Positions 1 through 5,759 of a stretch of DNA of 12,562 nt are shown here, piece after piece (position 1 is the stretch's first letter; each line of letters starts with the position of its first letter). The stretch lies in contig JACNLN010000130.1 in assembly GCA_014381485.1 (NCBI GenBank), positions 1 to 12,562 on the forward strand. The letters run 5' to 3'. The DNA is from Fidelibacterota bacterium (lineage in GTDB: Bacteria; Fidelibacterota; Marinisomatia; Marinisomatales; CAZVFT01). Under the pieces are notes generated by a model, which made no database searches, was not told the DNA's origin, and was given only the letters and a program-made list of their open reading frames with translations. Both the position numbers and the translations under genes were made by a program.

Positions 1-144
1 AGTGGTGAACTGGTGAGTGGTTATCATAAGGCAGTGTGGGATGGTACGGATAGTTTCGGTACACCTGTCGGTGCTGGTGTGTACCTGTATCAAATACGAG
101 GGGGAGATTTTATCCAGACCCATAAAATGCTGCTGTTGAAATAA
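1..144 (+). CDS. 3' end of a secreted/surface protein with FlgD-Ig-like, T9SS-style C-terminal tail (partial)
   Basis: An open frame enters from the left edge and stops at TAA 142-144, leaving 47 residues. The fragment reads SGELVSGYHKAVWDG, then a TDSFGTPVGAGVYLY stretch, and ends QTHKMLLLK. The pattern VWDG(T/R)D..G..V.(A/S)G(V/I)Y.Y followed about 12 residues later by a K-M-hydrophobic-K terminus is the known signature of the FlgD Ig-like fold and the C-terminal sorting domain of secreted proteins in Bacteroidetes and relatives. The upstream catalytic or adhesive part lies outside the window, so the protein's function cannot be stated. It is the best taxonomic hint in the window. A hairpin and a good terminator follow it, so it is probably the last gene of its transcript. 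Confidence is high that this is a coding 3' end and moderate for the sorting role. Confidence 0.8.
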   Translation, partial: SGELVSGYHKAVWDGTDSFGTPVGAGVYLYQIRGGDFIQTHKMLLLK

Positions 145-155
145 TGAAGACTTGT

Positions 156-187
156 CCATCGTATCTCGATTTATCGGGAGTAGATGG
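156..187 (+). repeat. Imperfect hairpin downstream of the truncated gene
   Basis: The outer arms CCATC (156-160) and GATGG (183-187) enclose a 3x3 mismatch. An inner stem of TCTCGAT (164-170) against ATCGGGA (173-179) has one G-U pair and a TT loop. No T-run follows, so it is not itself a standard terminator. It could protect the mRNA 3' end or be a copy of a dispersed repeat. Only the base pairing is seen. Confidence 0.4.
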
Positions 188-232
188 ATGGTTCTATTGA
201 GATAAGGCTCAGGTAAAAGAACGAAAAGAAGG

Positions 233-256
233 GGCGGTGTTTTCACTGCCTTTTTT
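233..256 (+). terminator. Rho-independent terminator
   Basis: Stem GGCGGTG (233-239) pairs with CACTGCC (244-250) with a single G-U pair and a TTTT loop, followed at once by six T residues (251-256). An A-rich stretch precedes the stem, so it may also act weakly on the other strand. It lies about 90 bases after the stop of the left-edge gene and is the strongest terminator in the window. Confidence 0.8.
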
Positions 257-585
257 GTTTCAGTTAATCCTAACCCAATACAAACTTTCCACAAGCACTG
301 CCTATCCGCTGAAGGCACGAAAGCAGGAACAGTGTAACAACATATTTTCATATTCTACACACGCTCTGAAAGACGGGGCTACTATATTGATATATGTGTT
401 TATTCAGTTGTTTCATATAGCATAGGTAATCTTATAGTCTATCCATATTACCTTCTCATTCTGCTTTAATTGAATCTTACATTCCACTCCAATTAGTAGA
501 CTTCATTAGGCTTGTTTTAATATTTACTTTTTTAAAATATAGATTGTTTTATACGTAAGATTGATAATACATTACCTGTAAGGTA
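257..585. other. Intergenic region upstream of the rrf2-cydAB operon
   Basis: This stretch is AT-rich. A 62-codon open frame starting inside the terminator stem (237-425) has no ribosome site or recognisable domain and is judged non-coding. Two inward- or outward-facing copies of the ATTACCT word occur at 424-430 (as AGGTAAT) and 447-453, the same half-site that forms the palindrome at 569-589. The rrf2 promoter must lie here, but no -35/-10 pair is convincing; GATAAT at 563-568 is a possible -10 with no good -35. Confidence 0.5.
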
Positions 586-589
586 ATGT
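569..589. promoter_or_regulatory. Perfect palindrome over the rrf2 start codon, likely Rrf2 operator
   Basis: Arms ACATTACCT (569-577) and AGGTAATGT (581-589) are perfect 9-base inverted repeats around GTA. The right arm contains the ATG of the Rrf2 gene (586-588). The protein has no other usable start, so a protein bound here would block initiation. Dyad operators of about this size are typical of dimeric Rrf2 regulators. Autoregulation is inferred. Confidence 0.6.
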
Positions 590-1032
590 TTAAATACAGC
601 AGCTTTATTAAAAGAGAATACGATTACGCCATTCGGATTTCAGCGTATTTAGCATCGATTTTCCCCGGTGGACACCGATCTATCACTGACATATCAAATT
701 CATTATTGTTAACAAAACCGATTACCTCAAAAATTGTCCATCAATTAAAAAAGAACCAAATATTGGAATCCGTTCGTGGACGAAACGGTGGAGTCAAATT
801 AACTAAAAATCCAAAGAATCTTTCATTTCTGGATATTTTAACTGCAATGAATTTCAATTCCACTTTGAATGAGTGTTTGAAAAATCCTGCTATTTGTCCG
901 TTGGTTTCTTCATGTAAGATTCATATATATTTTGGAAATCTTGAACAAAATTTATTGGATACGTTGGAAAACACATTTGTATCAGAGTTTATCATTTCAG
1001 AAAATAGTCTAAAATCAAAAGGAGGAGAATGA
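586..1032 (+). CDS. Rrf2-family transcriptional regulator with putative Fe-S cysteines
   Basis: This is a 148-residue winged-helix regulator of the Rrf2 family, the usual length for IscR/NsrR-type proteins. The N-terminus (YDYAIRISAYLAS, residues 12-24) matches the family's first helix. The wing motif RGRNGG is at 64-69. Three cysteines at 97, 104 and 110 (C-x6-C-x5-C) lie in the loop that holds the [2Fe-2S] or [4Fe-4S] cluster in IscR and NsrR, where the spacing is close to this. The signal could therefore be NO, oxygen or cluster status; which one cannot be told from sequence. ATG 586 is the only possible start, because an in-frame stop lies at 565-567 and no start codon follows for many codons. 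Only AAGG, two bases before the ATG, resembles a ribosome site. The stop overlaps the cydA start region, so it very probably controls cydAB and itself through the palindrome over its start. Confidence 0.87.
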   Translation: MFKYSSFIKREYDYAIRISAYLASIFPGGHRSITDISNSLLLTKPITSKIVHQLKKNQILESVRGRNGGVKLTKNPKNLSFLDILTAMNFNSTLNECLKNPAICPLVSSCKIHIYFGNLEQNLLDTLENTFVSEFIISENSLKSKGGE

Positions 1033-2348
1033 TGGAAGTATTACTTTCAAGAATCCAATTTGCGATGACAGTTGGGTTCCATTTTCTTTTTCCACCGATA
1101 ACAATCGGATTAGCTTGGATTTTAATTACTTTTGAGACACTTGGTTGGAGGAGAAATAGCGAATTGTATATACAATTAGGAAAGTTCTACGGCAAGTTAC
1201 TTGCTTTGACCTTTGTAATGGGTGTTGCTACAGGAATTGTTATGGAGTTCCAATTTGGTACCAATTGGGCAGAATATTCGAAGTTCGTCGGTGATATTTT
1301 CGGTGCGCCATTAGCAGCCGAAGGTGTGTTCGCATTCTTTCTGGAATCAGGTTTTCTTGGACTTTATCTATTTGGAAGGAATAAAGTTTCGAAAGGTGTA
1401 CACTGGTTTTCCGCACTAATGGTGGCGGTGGGTTCTACAATTTCTGCATTCTGGATTATCATTGCCAATTCATGGATGCAAACACCCGCAGGATATGTCA
1501 TTCGAAATGGTCGCGCTGAATTAACCAGTTTTGCAGAAGCCGCATTTAATCCATCTACTGTGATTCGATTTTTACACACAGTTGACGCTGCATTAATTAC
1601 TGCTGCATTTATTGTTGCTGGTATCTCTGCATATTTAATCCTGAAAAACAGGCAAGCGGAGATGATGAAAAAATCTTTGAAGATTGCTGTAATTGTCGGC
1701 TTTGTCGCTTCGGTCTTGGAATTATTCCCGTTAGGGCATATGCACACTGTTCAGGTTGCCGAAACACAACCGGCAAAATTTGCCACGATTGAGGGAATTA
1801 CCGAAACATCGGATAACGTACCGTTACTGGCTTTTGGCATACCGGATTCAGAAACTCGGGATGTGAATTTCAGAATTGAAATTCCCGGAGGTATTAATTG
1901 GTTATTATCCAAAGATGGAGAAGTTCAGGGAATGAATGAGTTCAAAGACAGAGATCTACCGCCATTTGGTTTGACATTTATCCCATTCCATTTGATGGTG
2001 TATTTAGGTTCATTTTTTATCATTTTAATGCTGGTTTCTGTTTTTCTGATAAAAAGCGAGAAATTATACAAAACAGATTGGCTGCTGAAAATTTTAATTG
2101 GGTCCGCACCTTTGCCATTATTAACAAATCAATTGGGTTGGATCACAGCAGAAGTAGGACGTCAGCCATGGATTGTTTACAACGTGATGCGAACGAAAGA
2201 TGCCATTTCAACAAACGTTTCCACTGGTGAAATAATTTTTTCTATCGTTATGTTCGGAATAATATACATATTGTTGTTCGGCGCATATTTGTACTTCCTG
2301 TTGAAACAAATAAAACAGGGTCCCAAAGAAATTATTAAGGAGGTATAA
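1032..2348 (+). CDS. cydA: Cytochrome bd quinol oxidase subunit I
   Basis: Heme-bearing core subunit of cytochrome bd, which oxidises quinol and reduces O2 to water in the inner membrane without pumping protons. Counting from ATG 1032, family markers are the N-terminal LSRIQFAMTVGFHFLF with the heme-ligand His17, the block MEFQFGTNW (71-79), Glu97 and Glu105 in AAEG and FFLES (cf. E. coli Glu99, Glu107), His182 in RFLHTVDA (cf. His186), and the late block GWITAEVGRQPW. At 438 residues it is much shorter than E. coli CydA, mainly because the periplasmic quinol loop is short, as in Bacillus-type and cyanide-insensitive oxidases. Two ATGs overlap the rrf2 stop (1029 and 1032). The AGGAGG at 1020-1025 is six bases from ATG 1032 but only three from 1029, so 1032 was chosen; 1029 would add one Met. 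The Shine-Dalgarno lies inside the end of rrf2, implying translational coupling. Confidence 0.97.
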   Translation: MEVLLSRIQFAMTVGFHFLFPPITIGLAWILITFETLGWRRNSELYIQLGKFYGKLLALTFVMGVATGIVMEFQFGTNWAEYSKFVGDIFGAPLAAEGVFAFFLESGFLGLYLFGRNKVSKGVHWFSALMVAVGSTISAFWIIIANSWMQTPAGYVIRNGRAELTSFAEAAFNPSTVIRFLHTVDAALITAAFIVAGISAYLILKNRQAEMMKKSLKIAVIVGFVASVLELFPLGHMHTVQVAETQPAKFATIEGITETSDNVPLLAFGIPDSETRDVNFRIEIPGGINWLLSKDGEVQGMNEFKDRDLPPFGLTFIPFHLMVYLGSFFIILMLVSVFLIKSEKLYKTDWLLKILIGSAPLPLLTNQLGWITAEVGRQPWIVYNVMRTKDAISTNVSTGEIIFSIVMFGIIYILLFGAYLYFLLKQIKQGPKEIIKEV

Positions 2349-2350
2349 CA

Positions 2351-3376
2351 ATGGAATTAGGAACTTTACAAATAATCTGGTTTTTTCTTTATGGCGTATT
2401 AATAACCGGATACGCAATCTTAGATGGTTTTGATCTTGGGGTTGGTGTGTTACATCTTTTTGCGAAATCTGAAGAGGAGAGAAGAATCAACATAAATGCA
2501 ATTGGTCCTGTCTGGGATGGTAACGAAGTGTGGCTGCTTACTGCTGGTGGTGCATTGTTTGCAGCATTTCCACCTGTATATGCAACTGTATTCAGTGGAT
2601 TTTACCTGGCGTTGATGCTTGTGTTACTTGCGTTAATTCTACGCGCAGTTTCAATGGAGTTCCGTGGACATGTAGAATCTGACAAATGGCGTTCAGTTTG
2701 GGATTTTGCCTTTGGGCTTGGAAGTCTGCTTCCTGCAATTTTGTTTGGTGTTGCTGTCGGTAACCTTCTTCGAGGAATTCCATTGGATGAGAACGGAATA
2801 TTCACTGGTACATTCTTTGGTTTACTGAATCCATTTTCGCTGTTGATCGGCATTTTAAGCTTGGTCATGTTTGTGAAACACGGAGCGATTTATATGGTAT
2901 TAAAAACCAAAGGTGAACTGAAGGACCGAATGAACAATATCGCTTCCAAAGCGTGGACTGTATTTGTCGTACTGTTCATTTTAGCTACAATCTATGCGTT
3001 CTTTGAAGCGCCATATTTATTTGAAGGTATGCTAAGTAACGCACTGTTCTGGCTGTTTTTCATTCTATTGATCGGTTCAATAATTGCCACGCCAACTCTT
3101 ATTTTAAAGGAGAATGAATGGAAACCATTTGTTTCTTCATCAATTACAATTGCAGCGTTAATAGGTGTTACGGCAGTAGGAATGTTTCCGAAACTGGTAC
3201 CGGCTATTGGTGATATGAGTCGCAGTTTGACGATTACAAATTCATCTTCTACAGCACCAACATTGTCTGCCATGTTGATTATTGCACTGATTGGAATGCC
3301 GATTGTTATCGGTTACACAATTTTCATTTATCGAATTTTCTGGGGGAAAGTGGAAATCACAGAGGAAAGTTATTAA
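2351..3376 (+). CDS. cydB: Cytochrome bd quinol oxidase subunit II
   Basis: Second membrane subunit of the bd oxidase, needed to assemble and stabilise the hemes of subunit I. It has 341 residues, normal for the family. The N-terminal helix WFFLYGVLITGYAILDGFDLGVG (10-32) with Asp25 and Asp28 and the block GPVWDGNEVWLL (52-63) are diagnostic. About eight hydrophobic segments follow. It starts two bases after the cydA stop, with AAGGAGG at 2337-2343 well placed, so it is in the same transcript. No short single-helix subunit (CydX/CydS type) is seen after it: the longest small frame in the 292-base gap has 10 codons. CydDC, needed for assembly in many bacteria, is not in this window. Confidence 0.97.
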   Translation: MELGTLQIIWFFLYGVLITGYAILDGFDLGVGVLHLFAKSEEERRININAIGPVWDGNEVWLLTAGGALFAAFPPVYATVFSGFYLALMLVLLALILRAVSMEFRGHVESDKWRSVWDFAFGLGSLLPAILFGVAVGNLLRGIPLDENGIFTGTFFGLLNPFSLLIGILSLVMFVKHGAIYMVLKTKGELKDRMNNIASKAWTVFVVLFILATIYAFFEAPYLFEGMLSNALFWLFFILLIGSIIATPTLILKENEWKPFVSSSITIAALIGVTAVGMFPKLVPAIGDMSRSLTITNSSSTAPTLSAMLIIALIGMPIVIGYTIFIYRIFWGKVEITEESY

Positions 3377-3668
3377 TATCCTTTCTTTTGCTTGAGAAAC
3401 ATATGTGATATTTACAACAGTGGTTGGACATTTTGATTCAACCCCTTTTGTATGTAAATTTTAATAATAGCTGGGTGAATGCTATGGATAAAAGTAAACA
3501 ATCCATAACCGAGTAAAGTATCCAAGAATAGCTCTGATAATCAATAAAGAACACCCAACGAATAAACCCAGCCAAATTCCATCTCGGAATTTATTTTAAC
3601 GACTGCTTAACGGATTTTCATTCTTAAATTCGCAGTTACGAAAAATAGTTATTGATTAAATTCATAAA
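3377..3668. other. Gap between cydB and the hydrolase gene, with two small inverted repeats
   Basis: No gene is seen. TATGGAT (3483-3489) and ATCCATA (3501-3507) form a 7-bp arm pair with an 11-base loop. AAATTCC (3574-3580) and GGAATTT (3586-3592) form a second with a 5-base loop, followed by ATTTTAAC. The second might be a weak cydAB terminator. The promoter for the next operon should be in the last part, but none is clear. Confidence 0.4.
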
Positions 3669-4424
3669 ATGAAACTAACGGTATTAGGTTCTGGGACGGT
3701 TATTCCATATCCAAAACGTGGAAACAGCGGTTATTTTCTTCAATCTGAGAATCATTCCATTCTGATCGACGGTGGTTCGGGTGCTCTCCGAAAAATAGCC
3801 GATTTCGGACTGAACTATCGAGATATCGATATTATTACATACACTCATCTTCATCCCGACCATTGTTTTGATTTTATACCTTTAATGTTCAGTTTAAAAC
3901 ACGATTCGTTACTGAATCGCCCCAAATCAGTACAAATAATTGCTCCAAAAGGATTTCAAACATATTTTTATCAATTGATGGAGATTTATGGAGAGTGGGT
4001 TATTGATGACGATATTCAATTTCAAATCAGGGAAATCTCAGAAGTACATATAAAGTTGAACAATTTAATAATTCAAAGTTTTCATACTTACCACACAGAT
4101 AACAGTGTTGGATATTTATTTGTTGAGATAGAAGGGGGGAAGCTGCTCTATTCAGGTGATATGGACTACTTTCCGGAAATCATTAAATATTCAAAGGATA
4201 TGGATATACTGCTGTTGGAATGTTCATTTCCAGACGATATGAAAAGAAAAGGTCACTTAACACCTTCTGAGTGTGGAAGGATAGCATCGGAATCAGATGT
4301 AAAAACCTTGATATTGACCCATCTATATCCAGAGGTTCTGGAAAGTGAAATCATTCCCCAGGTAAAAAAATATTATTCCGGTGAAGTAATCGTCGCCAGC
4401 GATGGACTGGAAATAGAGATTTGA
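3669..4424 (+). CDS. Metallo-beta-lactamase-fold hydrolase, RNase Z/ElaC-like
   Basis: This 251-residue protein has a complete binuclear metal site: HLHPDH (His60, His62, Asp64, His65) preceded by the strand TYT, His142 in HTYHTDNSVGY, Asp164 in YSGDMD, and His218 in LTHLYP, plus His196 in KGHLTP. The opening MKLTVLGSGTVIP and the DxNSxGY block are shared by the RNase Z branch of the superfamily. The Gly/Pro-rich exosite arm that true tRNase Z uses to clamp tRNA is not seen, and the protein is shorter than standard bacterial RNase Z. A phosphodiesterase or another small-molecule hydrolase is therefore as likely as tRNA 3' processing. The start lacks a Shine-Dalgarno, but the fold begins right at this Met. 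It ends one base before the potassium channel gene, so the two are almost certainly cotranscribed. The substrate is unknown. Confidence 0.85.
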   Translation: MKLTVLGSGTVIPYPKRGNSGYFLQSENHSILIDGGSGALRKIADFGLNYRDIDIITYTHLHPDHCFDFIPLMFSLKHDSLLNRPKSVQIIAPKGFQTYFYQLMEIYGEWVIDDDIQFQIREISEVHIKLNNLIIQSFHTYHTDNSVGYLFVEIEGGKLLYSGDMDYFPEIIKYSKDMDILLLECSFPDDMKRKGHLTPSECGRIASESDVKTLILTHLYPEVLESEIIPQVKKYYSGEVIVASDGLEIEI

Positions 4425-4425
4425 T

Positions 4426-5433
4426 ATGGGATTTTCATCAAAAGTATATAAAATATTTCTTCTTATCGTATTTACTGTATTTATTGGAGCAATTGGATTC
4501 AAAATTACCGGTGGTAAAGAGTGGAGTATTCTTGATTGTCTATATATGACCGTTATCACTCTTTCTACTGTTGGATTCACCGAAGTATATCCGTTGGACG
4601 CAGCAGGCAGAATATGGACAATCGTTGTTATTTTTCTTGGAATTGGAATCATCGCCTATGCAATAACACAACTCACTCAATTTCTATTAAACTTTGAAGT
4701 CTTTAGGAGGCATAAGATGTACAATAAGATAAAACGCTTAAAGAATCACTTTATAGTATGCGGCTATGGACGTATGGGAAAGGTAGTTTGTGAAGAATTA
4801 AAAAAACAAAAGCTTCCTTTTGTAGTTGTTGAATCTAATGTTGAAAAGGTGGAAAAAATAGAACGTCTGGGATATCTTGTTGTTCACGGCGATGCAACCC
4901 TTGATGAAACCATTGAAAAATCAAAAATCAGAGATGCTAAGGGACTTGTAACCGTTTTAAGCACTGATTCTGAGAATCTATTTGTTACGATGTCAGCTCG
5001 TACTATGAATAAAAATCTTTTTATTACCAGTCGGTGTAGCCAACAACAAACTAATCCAAAGTTAAGACGGGCAGGTGCTAATAAAATAGTCAATCCATAT
5101 ATTGCAGGAGGTCACCGGATTGCAGAGTTATTAATTGAGCCAGGAGTTGAAGATTATGTCGAAATCTCAACGCATAAACAATCTGTTGATTTGATGATTG
5201 AAGAATTTCGATTAGATGCCCTAAAACGCTATGATGGTTTAAAAATACAAGAATCAAAAATTCGTGAAGAATACAATTTACTCATTGCTGGCATCATTAC
5301 ATCAGATGGAAAGGTACAATTTAATCCTGAACCTGAATTCACACTGGATAATACACAGACGATCATGTTGATGGGACCAAAGGAGAACCTGAAGAAGTTT
5401 AAAGAGTCGTATAAATTGCGAGATATGAGATAA
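4426..5433 (+). CDS. Two-TM potassium channel with RCK (TrkA-N/TrkA-C) domain
   Basis: A 335-residue MthK-like channel subunit. TM1 is at about 8-27, a pore helix and filter at about 37-53 (TVGFTE, 48-53), and TM2 at about 63-88. An RCK/Rossmann domain follows, with GYGRMG (113-118), an acidic Glu136 at the end of the second strand and GDAT (155-158). A C-terminal RCK-C (TrkA-C) ligand domain runs from about 255 to 330. Such tetramers gate K+ flux in the inner membrane in response to nucleotides or ions bound to the RCK ring. The filter differs from canonical TVGYG in having Thr at the second Gly position. The residues of the MthK Ca2+ site do not appear conserved. The full-length start has only a weak GAG upstream, whereas an excellent Shine-Dalgarno precedes an internal ATG at residue 98. 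Whether it is a channel or a transporter-like pore is inferred. Confidence 0.92.
   Translation: MGFSSKVYKIFLLIVFTVFIGAIGFKITGGKEWSILDCLYMTVITLSTVGFTEVYPLDAAGRIWTIVVIFLGIGIIAYAITQLTQFLLNFEVFRRHKMYNKIKRLKNHFIVCGYGRMGKVVCEELKKQKLPFVVVESNVEKVEKIERLGYLVVHGDATLDETIEKSKIRDAKGLVTVLSTDSENLFVTMSARTMNKNLFITSRCSQQQTNPKLRRAGANKIVNPYIAGGHRIAELLIEPGVEDYVEISTHKQSVDLMIEEFRLDALKRYDGLKIQESKIREEYNLLIAGIITSDGKVQFNPEPEFTLDNTQTIMLMGPKENLKKFKESYKLRDMR
4705..4719 (+). promoter_or_regulatory. Internal ribosome binding site and in-frame ATG for an RCK-only product
   Basis: AGGAGG (4705-4710) lies six bases before ATG 4717-4719, which is in frame with the channel (residue 98) and begins MYNKIKRLKNHFIVCGYG, precisely the first strand of the RCK domain. 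Initiation here would give a soluble 238-residue RCK protein (4717-5433). MthK is known to use an internal Met in the same place to supply extra RCK subunits for its gating ring. Use of this site is inferred from its quality and position. Confidence 0.6.
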
Positions 5434-5448
5434 TTTATCTTATTTTTT
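5426..5448 (+). terminator. Weak A/T-rich terminator after the channel gene
   Basis: TGAGAT (5426-5431) pairs with ATCTTA (5437-5442), one G-U pair, with a 5-base loop, and TTTTTT follows (5443-5448). The stem overlaps the stop codon and is AT-rich, so efficiency is doubtful. Confidence 0.4.
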
Positions 5449-5537
5449 CTTTATAGCCTGAATATTCATTAGCGAACGTACTTACTGAACTAAGTGCAGA
5501 AATAATTATGGATAGAGAAATCGTAACACTATGTAAT

Positions 5538-5594
5538 TATGTAAAACGTAAATATTTAATTGATAGTGGTTACGTTTTACATATTTACGTTTTA
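5538..5594. repeat. One left arm with two tandem right arms (mutually exclusive hairpins)
   Basis: TATGTAAAACGTAA (5538-5551) is perfectly complementary to TTACGTTTTACATA (5570-5583), 14 bp with an 18-base loop. The overlapping TAAAACGTAAATAT (5542-5555) is equally complementary to ATATTTACGTTTTA (5581-5594). The two right arms are direct repeats of TTACGTTTTA 15 bases apart. It could be a terminator, a protein-binding cluster or remains of a mobile palindrome. Confidence 0.55.
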
Positions 5595-5660
5595 TCGTCG
5601 ATAATAATCCAAACATTTGCATGACTTGTTCACAAATATTAAAAGCTGATGAATTAATAA

Positions 5661-5704
5661 GGATAGTTTCATTATACGCATAATATATATTATGTAAACT
5701 ATCC
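5661..5704. repeat. Long inverted repeat with a nested AT palindrome
   Basis: GGATAGTTT (5661-5669) and AAACTATCC (5696-5704) are perfect 9-base arms. Pairing continues as CAT/ATG (5670-5672 with 5692-5694) past one bulged T. Inside lies the 16-base self-complementary CATAATATATATTATG (5679-5694). It sits 55 bases beyond the leuS stop and may end leuS transcription, but no T-run follows on the minus strand. Confidence 0.5.
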
Positions 5705-5759
5705 GACCAATAAACATTATTTATTTAAATATTCTTGTTAAAATATTCATTTTGAGAAA

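Larger units (their letters stand above)
5434..5759. other. Spacer between converging channel and leuS genes
   Basis: No coding frame or RNA gene is recognised in these 326 bases. Besides the weak terminator at its left end, it holds two sizeable inverted-repeat structures, listed separately at 5538-5594 and 5661-5704. They are candidates for transcription end sites, but neither is followed by a clear T-run. Confidence 0.5.

Noticed and set aside
237..425. A 62-codon forward open frame after the first terminator
   Set aside because: It begins inside the terminator stem, has no ribosome site, and its sequence has no recognisable domain or composition of a real protein.
1364..1747. Long minus-strand open frame inside cydA
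   Set aside because: It lies wholly within a clearly conserved gene and has no independent signal; it is a shadow of cydA codon bias.
3483..3516. Possible CydX/CydS-like small protein after cydB
   Set aside because: The only frame here from an ATG (3484) has 10 codons and is not a hydrophobic helix.
5538..5594. CRISPR-like repeat reading of the TTACGTTTTA copies
   Set aside because: There are only two direct copies 15 bases apart with no spacers of regular length, so it is not a CRISPR array.
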